Origin: Otatea glauca
Taxonomy: Eukaryota; Streptophyta; Magnoliopsida; Poales; Poaceae
Reading direction: 5' to 3'
Length of the DNA stretch: 64,000 bases
NCBI GenBank assembly: GCA_036346275.1
Contig: CM070725.1
Span: 13,878,216-13,942,215 of the forward strand
Shown piece after piece: positions 21,743 through 32,016 of the stretch. Numbering within the stretch: position 1 is the first letter of the stretch; every line of letters begins with the position of its first letter. The notes below the pieces were generated by a model. That model searched no databases. It had not been told where the DNA came from and saw only the letters and a list, made by a program, of their open reading frames with translations. Both the position numbers and the translations under genes were made by a program.

Positions 21743-23702
21743 GTACAACACATGTACAATGGTGATCACCGAGTGCAACACATGCACAAGGCTCCCTCAA
21801 GTGCAACACAAGCACAAGAGGCTCTCAATCCTCTCCTAATTACAAAACATGCAATTAGAGCTCACTCTTAGCTCAAAAACCAAATTGGAGAGTGCAACAC
21901 ATGCACAACTCAACTACAAAGAGCAATGGACTCTCGAAAACCCCAACAACCACAAAATGCCAGCCCTCAAGGCTCCTTTTATAGCTTCCACAAGAAAAAC
22001 TAGCCGTTGGGGGGTCAAAATAGGCAAAAATACCGAGAAAACCCGGTCATACCGCCCTAGGGCCGGTATGACTGCTCCCTATAGGCCAACGGCTAAAAAC
22101 TAGCCGTTACTCAGAAATTCCGGTCATACTGGAGAGGGTCCGGTCATACCAGGCCTAAAATTTGCCTCTTCGGCCAAAATATCTCTTCACTGGAAAAAAC
22201 AAGCCGAAATGACCCCGATCGTACCGGAGGCTGGTATGACTGGAATACCGGACCTTGGAGCGGTATGACCGGACTAGGGGCGGTCATACCACTCCTTTAG
22301 TCACTAAAACGCCCATAACTTTTTACTCCGAACTCTGATTTAGGTGATCTTGGGCTCTATGCGAAGCTTATCAAGAGGGCTACAATCTTCACCAATTTTC
22401 AAGATTTAAGCAACCATAGATATTTTTAAATATCACAAAAACAAAACTCTAATCTAGTCATTCAAGTCTAAAATCTGATTTTTCGAAATCCCTCACAAAG
22501 ACTTGATCAAGGGCATGACTACAAGCTAGCAAGAGTCAATAAGATCAAATATTGAGCCATGTGATAATCAACTCATGATCAAAACAATTTTGCAAAACAC
22601 ATTTGCAAAATCTAATCACATGCTCTAATATCAAATACATGAACACCAATATTTTGCAAAACACGTTTGCAAATATAAATCTTGTAAACAAGAGCAATCA
22701 AGATCATATCTTTGAGCCTTGTGATGATCAACACATGATCAAACCAATTTGCAAACACATTTGCAAACCCTATTCACATGCTCCAAGATAAGATTCAATT
22801 AAACCATATTTTGCAAAACTCATTTTGCAAACACAAAGCATAAACCTATCTTAGCCTTTGTGATGACCAACACATTATCAAATCACAAGCTAAGACTCCA
22901 ATGCATGAGCTCTCTATTTGCAACACATGCAAATATCTAGCTCCATACAAACAACCACTTAAACCAACTTGCATAAGGTATCTCCCTTTTGCAACACATG
23001 CAAATCCATAGCTCTATGCAAAAACAAAATTAAGATTCAATAAGAAGCAAGCATGAGCTCTCTTATTTGCAACACATACAAATGCTTAGCTCATGCAAGA
23101 ACCAACCAAGAGAGTGAGCTAGAGTAAACCGGATTGAGTTCATCAACACATGATAAAGCTCAAGCTATAAGACTCGACCCCTCTTAATAGTACAGTAACC
23201 TATACTAGTAACCCGGTCTCCCATCCAAACACGGGACCAGTAAAAGACTAGAAACACATCCTTAGCCCTAGCTAGTTATACCTTTGCCTTTAGCACATCC
23301 ACTTGAAGCTTTTATGATTTCCATCTTCTCCTCTCCAAGCCGGGTCCTTTCTTTTTGTTCACCAACATATGATGAACCTTCTCTAGCTTCACTTTCACTT
23401 CGGGATTCATCCCTGAAGCTTATCAACACATGATGACATCTTCTTCCCGATTCTTTATTTTCTTGGACTAAACCTACTTCACAACTTATGGAAGATTGTT
23501 AGTCCAACAAATACGGTTGTCTCAATCATCAATTGCACTCCATTAACACATAATGGATGCCCCCACGATCGATTGAGCACAACCCTAATCAATTTGAATG
23601 ATTTAAAGGTGTCTTAAGTACTTTGATGCAACTAATGCTTTATTATACTCAAGAACTTTCGATTGTCCTAGAATCAACAAAGTGAACCAGCAACACATGA
23701 TT
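21743..23702 (-). repeat. Dispersed hairpins with different stems and a shared loop AACACAT
   Basis: By my reading the heptamer AACACAT occurs 14 times on the plus strand, each time between short inverted arms that differ from site to site. Examples: GTAC/GTAC (21743), GTGC/GCAC (21773), ATTTTGCAA/TTGCAAAAT (22587-22611), TGATC/GATCA (22725), TATTTGC/GCAAATA (22915-22935), CCATT/AATGG (23540). Five more sites have a one- or two-base loop variant (for example GTTCACC-AACATAT-GATGAAC at 23357). The arms vary while the loop is constant, and the loop is always in the same orientation. Confidence 0.9.
21976..21984 (-). promoter_or_regulatory. TATA box of the LTR-like insertion
   Basis: The minus strand reads GCTATAAAAGGAGCC. 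Hairpins lie on both sides: most upstream in the U3-like part, a few downstream. Confidence 0.65.
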
Positions 23703-24470
23703 AGTTCTTTGTTGATTGAATTGCAACCGAACACAATTTAAATTGAATTTAAATTGTCATGAGTATATATTAACTACACAAGTTTCATATACTCAATTCG
23801 ATGGAATATAAAAGTAGTGATCCAATTTATATGGAGTGGTGGAAAAGGATCAATACTTTTAAGACCATTAATTATAGAATAAACTCTATTAAATATGTGC
23901 ATATAAATAATTGAACTTGGTATCAATATGCACATAATCAATCTTAGATAGCATTTGAGTTTATCTATATTAACATGAGTATACTACAACTACACAAGTT
24001 ACATATACTCAAAATATTGTTTCAAAGTCTTGATCCTATATGTTGTTTGGCAAGAGGACATGGATCGATACTATTGAAACATTAAGGTAAAGTATGAACT
24101 CCCCCTAAATGTGTGCATTCATGTATATATAGAATTGAAACATTAATGCACATCTTGAGGTCTAAATAATGGTAAAGTTCATCCTTTAACTTGAATCCAG
24201 AATATGCATTAAGATATCATAAAATGAATACGAGTGCATACCTTGGGTTTTCCATTTTTCAATGAGATGAAACTTTGATATTTCCATATTTTTCATCAAA
24301 AAGAGACTAATAAGAGTTAGTCTCAACAAAAGAGTTAGTCTCATAAAAAGATTTGTCATTAATTAACAATTGAGACTAATCAATATTATGATTATCAAAA
24401 AGGTTAGTCGCAATATTAGATTTGTCATTAACACCAAAACCAAATTGATGGAGCTTGAACTTTCACGCCG

Positions 24471-25563
24471 GCCGATTGAGTTTGCAACATGAAGTGAGGC
24501 AAGGCTTGAATCCGAAGATCGCCGGCTATGTGAAGAACAATCTCAGCTGTAGAAGCCGAAGTACCCGATCTCTTGGCCTAAGCTGATCCAAAAGCTGAAA
24601 GCTTGGTGGTACTTGTGCAAATTCTAAACCGAAGGATGATAGAATTCATAAGATGGTTGGAATGTTGTGCCCTTAGGATGCAAGCCGACTAACAAGACAC
24701 TTGGTGAAATAAAGATCTTGAATAGCTCAAGTGTCTCTTCAGGCATGTCATTGCAATCAGCTGTCAGATGCAAAAAGGAAGGCTAGGGAAAAGCATCGGC
24801 TACTTTGTAACTAAAGAAGTCACGCTGACAGAAGTCATCTTGATTGAGCTGGAAGAAGAATGCCAAATATTTTCTTGCTTCGATGGGTGTGATTTTTGTT
24901 TCGCTTCCGGAACACAAAATGTATCTCTCGTCGTATGATCGGCTATTTCTGTGCTCGATTTCCTGAGATTCCAGGGTATCTTCGCATGGAAAAGGAGTGG
25001 TGGTGGCTGCATTGATTTCAAATGATCGGCTAAACATGTTATAAAGCCAAACTTGAATAAACCAAAGAGGCCCACCAACATTACTCACAGCAAACTGGCC
25101 CAAACCGGTAAATAGCCGAAAGCGAACTATGTGCATCATTTAGTATACTGCTCCCAAGAAAAGTTTTCCAAGAGCAAGCCGATGACCCTTTACAAGTTGT
25201 TCGGCTATGATTTGATAGGTTTGAGTGGGACCTAAGGCAGCTGCCACAGAAGATATATCTGTCAAGCCACATATTCAAGAAAGCGATGTGTTCTTTGTCC
25301 AATACTAGCCCGATTTCTTTGTTATTCTCAATGTACTTTCTCGAACCTTCGCCTTTGGTTGAGACTAGATTATACTTTGGCTTGGCGCTAAAGGTCGATA
25401 TTTTGTCCCTATCGGGTCTAAGGCAACAAAGTTGTGCCACATCTAAAAGAGTCGGGCTGATGGGACTTGTCCTGATAACAATCGATGTGGAGGAAAAAGG
25501 CAATAGCCGAATACAAAGTAGAAAAAGGGAGTGAGATCTTGACTTTCTATTATCATACAACAT
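24471..25563 (-). pseudogene. Plant mobile domain (PMD) segment of the antisense gene
   Basis: Recognisable PMD blocks occur in order: SPTLLDVAQLCCLRPD (about 25470), LDKEHIAFLNMWLDRYIF (about 25270), a KGHRLALGKLFLGAVY segment (about 25160) and NVGGPLWFIQVWLYNMF (about 25050). These match the family's TPTLLDV, AFLxMWLxRFVF, RLALGxLxLGxLY and GPLWLLQLW blocks. A stop follows GAVY, and frame changes occur near 25230. Downstream, 24783-24470 continues in one frame with one stop through TLELFKIFISPSVLLVG, PSYEFYHPSV and EIVLHIAGDLRIQALPHF until the CGCCG duplication of the inserted LTR-like unit. The N-terminal part (25564-26113) is badly mutated. Confidence 0.82.
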
Positions 25564-26230
25564 AGAAGTATTTGATCAAATCAAAAAGAGCCCTAGGATT
25601 TGACCAAAACGGCATAATTAAAAGCTCTCGTCTCAGTCGCTTGCCTAAGAAAAGGTACCGGGTTGCTCCGTGATGATGAATAAGCAACCCAGCCCAATCC
25701 TTGATTTCATAGAAAAAGGTGAATTTACTCGAATATTCGTTCAATGACTCAATATTGAGTAATCAAATCATGCATTCAAGCAATTCGACCAAAAACAGCA
25801 GGCCATAGCTACCAAGGACTCATTGAGCTTTGGATCGGCTAGAGAATGGGGAAGGCACTCTGCAATACCCATATACTCCCATTGAGGCATTTTTTAGGTG
25901 GCTATCTGATTGAACCAATCTCTCTAGCCCTTCAATACCGTCGGCCATGCTTTAAAGCTTTTGCGTTATCATGGATATTATACTCATGGGCATGCAAGGG
26001 AATTCTAGGAACGTCCTTTTCTATTATAGCCTATGGATCTGGGTCACCTAAGGGCCTAAGTAATATCTATCTTCGCAATCAGGTATAGGGATAAGTACTT
26101 GGTTCCGGTCCATGGTCCTTGAGCTGATGAGGTGAGAAGCAGAAGTCTTGATGAACAAAGAAATGAGGGATCAAGCCGATGGTGAAGGGTGCAAGAGCTT
26201 GAGCATGTGAGGAATGATGGAGAATAAGGC

Positions 26231-26243
26231 CCATATTTAAAGG
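26231..26243 (-). promoter_or_regulatory. Possible TATA element for the antisense gene
   Basis: The minus strand reads CCTTTAAATATGGGCC about 120 bases before a Met codon at 26111-26113 and 170 bases inside the 3' LTR boundary. The position suits an independent promoter, but the evidence is only this sequence match. Confidence 0.3.
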
Positions 26244-26413
26244 GGTAAAAGGAACAGTAAAAGATGAAAAATTTCCCGAAGTGGTGGCTACAGTTATGGT
26301 AAAAATGGTGCGCTTTAAAGATTGCGGCATAATAAGTGGAGCGGTTACCAAAGACGATGGTGGAAATCATAGTCAAGCCGATGAAGAAGATTTCTGGAAG
26401 ATAATCTATTATC

Positions 26414-26433
26414 TCCCAAAAATGGAGGGCATG
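26414..26433 (+). other. Polypurine tract of element C
   Basis: AAAAATGGAGGGCATG directly precedes the LTR start TGTTTGCACC, mirroring element B's tract (AAAATGGGGGGCATA). Confidence 0.85.
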
Positions 26434-26568
26434 TGTTTGCACCCAAATTTGGTAAGGCATTGTTTATTTGTCAGGCTAAAAGATAAAATTGATATTTTTG
26501 GCTGATGTCGGTTTAAAAAGGAAAACTTGTGTTAAGGTTATGATTATGGCCGATATTGATTCAAAGAT

Positions 26569-26626
<58 letters not shown>

Positions 26627-27213
26627 CATATATATATACATATACATATATACATATATACATATATATATATATACAAGGCCGATACATATCATGATTG
26701 GCAACACATCAGAGAAAGATACGATTGACCGATGCACCATAAAAAAGGATCAAGAGAAAGCAAAAGGAAAAACACAGTCAATCAAACAACTCATATCTAC
26801 TTTTTATTATTTTCCTATCAGCTAGGAGTAGCTTTGTAATTTAGAATCCCTCTTGTAATCCAATTTTGATCAATAAATTTGCGCATCACCGATTGTTGAT
26901 CTTCATCGATTATGCTAGGTTTGATTTTCTTCAATCTTGTTATGCATCACTTTTTTCAAATTTTTTTACCTTTTATCATCTAATCAGCCCTAATTGGCTT
27001 TTTAGACTTATCGTTACCCTTGATTTGATTGGCTATTGATAAATGTTTAGATCTTTACCGATTGTTACATTATATCGGCTCCAATCGTATATTTTTCAAT
27101 CTATCTTGCCGATTGCAAGATCAAATCGGCTGGCACGTCATAAACCAACTTGAATATGGCGTTCTCATGTGTTTGGGTTGATAAATCCATCAGCACATTT
27201 TTTTACGCCAACA
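26434..27213 (+). repeat. 3' LTR of element C
   Basis: It starts TGTTTGCACCCAAATTT and ends ACGCCAACA, the same ends as element B's LTRs, and shares the TTGATCAATAAATTTGCGCATCACCGATTG block and the TCAGCCCTAATTGGC block. It is 780 bases against about 731 in B, largely because of a microsatellite. No 5' LTR copy is found because the 5' end of C is missing. Confidence 0.9.
26571..26677. repeat. (TA)n / (TACA) microsatellite inside the element C LTR
   Basis: About 107 bases of TA repeats passing into TATACA variants. The open frames of alternating Tyr and Ile over it are artefacts. Confidence 0.97.
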
Positions 27214-29430
27214 TATTCAAAGAATGTGAATCAGATACTCGATCATTCAAAGAAAAAACGATGAAATATTACTCTAGGGATACTTCTCTACTCAACTGTC
27301 TAGGATGGGATGCAGGCAATAGCAAGGCTCTAAATTTCGTTTTCGGTTTACATCTCATCACCATCCGAAATCCAAAAGTTCGGCGAAATCTTGTTATTTT
27401 AGACGAAATCCAAAAAGCAAAATTCAAATCCGTTTTTTTACCGAGATTTTCGAGATCTCGCAGAGATCTTTTTTATTTTTAACCGAACGAAAATTGGTCC
27501 AAAACATGTTAAAATTTTTTTGATTTTTTTTGTATGGTCCTAACGCATCACTAATGTTCCCATAAAAATTTGAGAGGATTATCAAGCTTGAGAATTTTTC
27601 AAAAATTCTAATAGTGCAAAGTACTATAAAATAGTCTCCGGGGCTTGAAAAAAATGGGAAAAAATCAGTACATACTATAATCACAAATGATAAATAACAT
27701 GGTTTTCCTTCTTTTCCAGTGTCAAGCTACATACGAAGATGCTTTGGGAACATGGTTTCCTTCTTTTCGAATTAACGGGAGCTCTTACTTATCGATCATT
27801 CAAGTCCATTTACTTTGATGCTTTGGGAGCCACTGTAGCCCATAAATTCCATTGATGGCCTCATTCAAGTTGTGGAGAATTAGTCTAATTCAGCCAAACT
27901 GCTTCGAAACAATCAACCAAATGATGCAGAGTAGCACCAAGTTTGTAATCCATGGGTTCCAAGCCGATTTACCTAATCGACCCCATATTCACCTGCTATC
28001 ACGGGGACGGGTCGGGTCGGCGTCACGGGCGAGCCAAGCATCATCATCCCGATGCATCATCGTCAGCTCGGCCGGGGAACGAACAAATGGATGCATCATC
28101 GTCGACGCTATTTTTTTTTGTGTGTTTTTGGAGTATGGCAGCTATGTAAAAAAATGCGCTAAAATTCGTGTGTTTAAATCTCACTGTCATCTTTTTTTTT
28201 AGTATGAATGCTATGCAAAAAAATATGCTAAACTTTGTTAGAAGTAGGACTCAAACCCAGCTCTCTCGAGAGCTAGCCAGCCTAACCAACCGGATATCAC
28301 ATCCACTATGAAAATCCGATCCAAAAATCTTAAGTCTAGTCCAAATACTACAAATTTCGGGCTAACAGAGTGAAATCTCGACGAAATTGGATGAAATTTC
28401 ACCGAGATTTCCGAAATCACGGTAACAATTTGAATTTTTAATTTTGTTTAGTCCACCGGGATTATGAATATTAGAAGAAGACAAAATTCAAATTCACTGA
28501 ATTTCGCCGGGATTTTGATCCATAGGCAACAGTCGTACTCCATACATCCATATCCTCGATAAAAAGGAAAGGGAGAAAGGGATGCACGAGCGCTAGCAAA
28601 GCCGAAAAGGAAGGGAGGATTGAATGAGTGATAGTGCTCTCGCTGGTCACGCGTTACTTATGCCTATTTTTTTAAAGTACAAATGTGGATGCACATAATC
28701 GCAACGGACATGACAAGTCTAAGTAGGTCTAGGTCCCTGTCTCGTCTGCCCCAACGACTCGGTTCTGTGGAGCCTTGTCTACCTCGGTGGTTTCGTACCT
28801 TTTGTCTCCAAAACACGGTGCAAGTAGTCATGAAAAAAAATCCTGAAACAAATCAATAGCATTGACACAAAACAATCTATCATGCCACAAATTTTTAAAT
28901 GTAAATTCAATCTACACATTGAGAAGAAAAAAATCTTCGGAAAAGGAAATCAGCAAAGATGAAAAGATAAAGCTACTATTCGATACAAATTGTCATTTTT
29001 TCTCCTAGTTTGAACCACATTTAGTTGTTTTTTGTGAGAACGTTTAGCCGTGGGAAGCAGCAGGACAGGGACGAGGTCCTATGGCCTTGGGCGGTGCCGT
29101 GATGGCCGCACGTTGTCCAGTGGAGCTTGAAAGGAAGAACGAAAAAAAAAAAGGGAGCGTTTTACCTTACCTGTTTTGGTTTTTTTTTTCAGCTTAAGGG
29201 TAATCCACAAATTTTTTTCTACCGGTTTATAGTTACACCCGTACTTCTGGGCACAACGAGACACATGTGTAATCATTTCCGGTTGTAAATATATAATATT
29301 ATGTTTAGGTATGAAACTAAATTACAGAAGATATGAGCAAGCTTTTCTAGTACATGACTAGCTAGATATGAGCAGAAACACATGTGTAATCAATATTCTG
29401 TTTTCTTGGAAGTCAGATGAAAATGAGCAG
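27214..29430. other. Unassigned sequence with possible DNA-transposon remnants
   Basis: No gene is recognised. 27330-27480 and 28355-28520 carry related AAATTTCG/CGAGATTT words in opposite orientation, as in degraded terminal inverted repeats of a DNA transposon, but no target duplication is clear. 28560-29040 shows nothing I can name. 29040-29430 lies just downstream of the aminotransferase fragment and has no matching coding sequence. Confidence 0.4.
28238..28305 (-). other. tRNA-like / SINE-like box A and box B motif, weak
   Basis: The minus strand reads GGTTGGTTAGGCTGGCTAGC followed after about 15 bases by GGGTTTGAGTCCTAC, close to a Pol III box B (GGTTCGANTCC). A-rich runs follow within 60 bases. 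It could be the head of a SINE. The box A match is poor and no cloverleaf could be drawn. Confidence 0.25.
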
Positions 29431-30040
29431 GTGATGGGCTGCATGTTGCCGATGAGGTCCTTGCGCACGATGGCGATGTTGACGCCGGACGGGCCGACGT
29501 TCTTCTGCTCGCCGGCGTAGATGACGCCAAACCGGGAGACGTCGATCGGCTTGGAGCAGAAATTGGAGGACATGTCGGTGACTAAGATGCCGCATTAGTT
29601 CTTGGGCTCTGAGTAGTCCTTGAACTCAACGTCGTGGATGGTTTCATTGGAGCAGATGTGGAGGAACCTGGCCTCCGTGTTCTGCACGATCGCGAATGGC
29701 GGGAGGGAGGTGTACTTGCCGTCATTGCTGGACTAGGAGACGGAGGCGGCGGAGAACTTCTTAGCCGCCTTGAAGGCCTTGTCGCTCTAGGAGCCCAAGA
29801 CGACGAAGTCGGTAGGGTCGGAGGGGCAGGCACAGAGGTTGAACGGGACGGCGGAGAACTAGGTGGTGGCGTTGCCCTAGATGAAGAGGACAACGTGGGT
29901 GTCGGGCACGGCGAGGAGCGCGTGGAGGTCAGCCTCAACCTTCTTGATGGCGGCGTCGAACTACTTCCCGCAGTGGCTCATCTCCATGATGCTCATGCCG
30001 GAGCTGCGGTAGTCGACGAGCTCCGCCTGCGCCTTAAATG
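29431..30040 (-). pseudogene. Phosphoserine aminotransferase fragment (serine biosynthesis)
   Basis: The minus strand encodes a central part of plant phosphoserine aminotransferase, the PLP enzyme that makes phosphoserine from 3-phosphohydroxypyruvate in plastids. Recognisable segments in order: [69 protein letters not shown] and [12 protein letters not shown]. The residue AGxQKN, which holds the PLP lysine, is present. At least six in-frame stops occur, most of them TAG where Gln or Trp is expected. Homology stops abruptly on both sides, so only roughly residues 95-320 of the preprotein are represented. It has no intron and no intact frame. Confidence 0.88.
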
Positions 30041-30398
30041 TCAGAAAGAAAAATGTTGCCTCCTCAGCCGAGGAAATGTTTCTGCCCATGTTGGCCCAAA
30101 CCGGGAGTAAAGTTATTGGATTAGTGGCCCACCTAAGCAGAATTTTAAGGTCTAGCCCAGAAAAATTCCCGGGCTTGGGCCTAAAATGATGCTTTCAAGC
30201 AGACCCTAAAAGTTAAAGCTAAAATAAAGGAGTGTCTTTTTAATTGGACGTTTTCAAAAGCCATGTGCCTCCATATAAGCAAAAACCATGGGAGAGGTAT
30301 TTGTTTGGCTTACTGAGGGTTTGTTTTATGTTAATGAAGTTAGGATAAAATTATGTACCTCTACCATGCATAAAAGTGACCAGTTTTAAGCTGCTTAA

Positions 30399-30762
30399 GG
30401 GCCTGTTTGGATCCATTAGCACTAATAGTTAGCTGCTAAAATTAGTAGCTATGGATCCAAACAGGCCTGCTAATAGACCTATTAATTATTAGCAGTCTAC
30501 CCTGCTAACAATTAGTTCATTAGCGGGTTGTACGCTACTAAAAGCTACTAATAGATAGCCAATTGACACTTTTGCCCTCCCTACAATCCTATCCACTTAT
30601 GCAAAAGGGCATTATGATCATTTCTCCTTAATTGGATGATTTTGTGGACTTTATTAGCAGGTGGATCCAAATAGTCCCTGCTAATAATTAGCCAGCTAAT
30701 AGTTAGCTAACTATTAGCTATTAGCCATCTAACTATTAGCACTAATAAATCTAAACAGGGCC
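30399..30762. mobile_element. Tourist-like MITE (PIF/Harbinger type), 364 bp
   Basis: The left end GGGCCTGTTTGGATCCATTAG and the inverted right end GGCCCTGTTTAGATTTATTAG form long terminal inverted repeats. Both sides carry TAA (30396-30398 and 30763-30765), the target duplication expected for PIF/Harbinger. The first 66 bases are themselves an inverted repeat (GGATCCAAACAGGCC at about 30450-30464), so the left TIR is doubled. There is no coding capacity. Confidence 0.85.
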
Positions 30763-31574
30763 TAAGTTAAAAGCTAGCTTTAAGCTATAAACCAAAAGAC
30801 CTAACCGTAAATAAACAGGGCCTTAATCTTTGCATGCTTTCTTAGATTGATGCGGCAGCCCTTGTAATACGAGCCTACCGAGCTAACAGCATGCTCGAAT
30901 GCAACTAACAGGATATCTTTGCTAATGCAATCCCTTCCCTTTGAAGTACATGCAAAATCTTTGAGTAACTCCAAGCAACAAACTGATAACCCTCCGGAGA
31001 ATTAGTGTGCCGCGTCCGACACCCCCGCCGTTGCGGCTGGCGCCGTGCGCCGCTCATAATCCCCATATGACATGAGCGGAAAGCGTAACGATATGACCAA
31101 TCCAAAGCACAAACGAACAACAAGAATGGAAAAGGCATCACACGGAAGGCGTCTGTCAGATGGTTTGTATTGCCGCACATTTCTTTTTAATTTCAGGTGC
31201 ATCTATGGTAGTGAAGCAGCCGAGTCCCTAATTTCATGTTTTTGTTGTTAGTGTAACTGGATCATTGGGACAAACACGTTTATTGAGATTGGTTAAGGTT
31301 TAGGTCATTGATACAATGTCCCATGTGCAAAAGCTTTCAAGGTAAAGATATAATAAAAGGATAAGGACTTTATAAAGAGTTGCAATGAGACAATTTGCTA
31401 GGCTGGTTTTATTTTTCTTCAGCTGTACTCTTAAGAAGGTCATGTTGTATATTCGTGGTCGCGTTACCGACGAAGGAAGTTCTCGACTAACAAATAATAA
31501 TTAAGAAGTAGACAAAAACATAGGATGTAGTCCCAGTCTTCTCTCTTTATTGAAATTTTCTGCTTGTAGGGTTT
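30763..31574. other. Unassigned sequence between the MITE and element E
   Basis: No gene is recognised. A minus-strand open piece (30905-31180) contains EGYQFVAWSYSKILHVLQRE in one frame, which reads like real protein but matches nothing I can name. A GC-rich patch sits at 31005-31060. Target-site flanks of element E cannot be checked because its other end is outside the window. Confidence 0.4.
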
Positions 31575-31810
31575 TGTCGGGGATCGGTCATCCTGACACG
31601 TGTCCAGGCCCCTTCCGGGCTTTAGAGCGTTTTCCCCGAGCTCGGAGGACTATCCCCGAGCTCGGGCAAAGATATCCCCGAGCTTGGAGGACTGATCCCG
31701 AGCTTGGGCAAGGGTGTCCATGGGTCCGTGCCGGCCCCGCAAGTTCCTCGACCTCGGCGCCTTCAGTACGGCCTCCAGCATAGTATTCCCTTTCCCTGCG
31801 TGACCCCTCT

Positions 31811-31970
31811 CCCCTGTGTGGGAATTGGGGCAACCAACTCCTGTCAGATCCCCTGCGTGGGAACTAGGGCCCAACGGCTCCTGTCTAAATCCCCTGCGTG
31901 GGAACTAGGGCCCAGCGACCCCTGCCAAGTCCTCTGCGTGGGAACTAGAGTTAACTGCTCCCGTCAACTC
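31811..31970 (+). repeat. Four tandem 39-41-bp units in the element E U3
   Basis: Units start at 31811, 31850, 31891 and 31931, each beginning CCCCTGYGTGGGAAYTRGG or a close variant and ending in CTCCTGTC- or CCGTC-like sequence. They lie 50-200 bases before the TATA box, the usual place for enhancer-like repeats in LTRs. Confidence 0.88.
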
Positions 31971-32016
31971 GTAGACATCGCCCGACGTCAGCACTCGAGA
32001 TGAACGCCCAGAGGTC

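Larger units (their letters stand above)
21160..24465 (-). mobile_element. 3.3-kb LTR-like insertion, probably a large Sirevirus-type solo LTR
   Basis: The insertion is bounded by TGTAAG and CTTTCA (TG...CA) and by a perfect CGCCG duplication (21155-21159 and 24466-24470), and it splits an exon of the antisense gene. Near the left end the plus strand reads CTAGAGGGGGGTGAATAGG, the counterpart of element D's LTR end (CAGAGGGGGGGTGAATGG), which suggests a Sirevirus-type LTR on the minus strand. No coding region, internal primer site or second LTR copy is visible. A TATA box lies at 21976-21984, and a family of hairpins occupies 21743-23702. Alternatives are a large non-autonomous LTR element or an unrelated family. 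Confidence 0.75.
15336..26113 (-). pseudogene. Antisense PMD-family gene carried by element C, split by two insertions
   Basis: On the strand opposite to pol, a multi-exon gene can be followed from a possible Met at 26111-26113 to a TGA at 15336-15338. In order it has a plant mobile domain (24471-25563), a serine-rich stretch (20946-21159), a basic exon (20716-20870), a linker exon (16311-16429) and a proline-rich then coiled-coil end (15336-16229). Three gaps have good GT-AG ends (20945-20871, 20715-16430 containing element B, 16310-16230). Without the insertions the gene would be about 3.3 kb. PMD proteins (MAIN/MAIL-like) are plant proteins often found in transposons. Several TAG stops and frame changes show that this copy is dead. 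It converges on pol with 261 bases between the stops. Confidence 0.8.
12852..27213 (+). mobile_element. Element C: 5'-truncated Tat-lineage Ty3/gypsy element with an antisense PMD gene
   Basis: Plus-strand order: the end of RT, RNase H, a second (archaeal-type) RNase H, integrase (to 15074), a long region with an antisense gene (15336-26113), a polypurine tract (26414-26433) and a 3' LTR (26434-27213). The extra RNase H and the long post-integrase region are hallmarks of the Tat lineage. The 5' LTR, gag, protease and most of RT are missing; the break at about 12850 adjoins the rearranged LTR fragment. Two insertions interrupt it: element B (16479-20698) and an LTR-like unit (21160-24465). The words AGCCGAT and ATCGGCT are very frequent throughout. 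Confidence 0.88.

Noticed and set aside
21743..23702. Repeated AACACAT motif as a CRISPR-like array
   Set aside because: The repeats are 7 bases with irregular spacing and varying flanking arms, inside a plant LTR-like unit, and no cas genes exist. They are hairpins, not repeat-spacer units.
26476..26825. Open frames of alternating Tyr and Ile
   Set aside because: They are translations of the TA microsatellite.
28238..28305. A tRNA gene
   Set aside because: Only a box B-like match is present; no cloverleaf with acceptor and anticodon stems can be drawn.
29634..30110. 158-codon plus-strand frame rich in Gly, Glu and Val
   Set aside because: It is antisense to the phosphoserine aminotransferase fragment, which has clear motifs on the minus strand.
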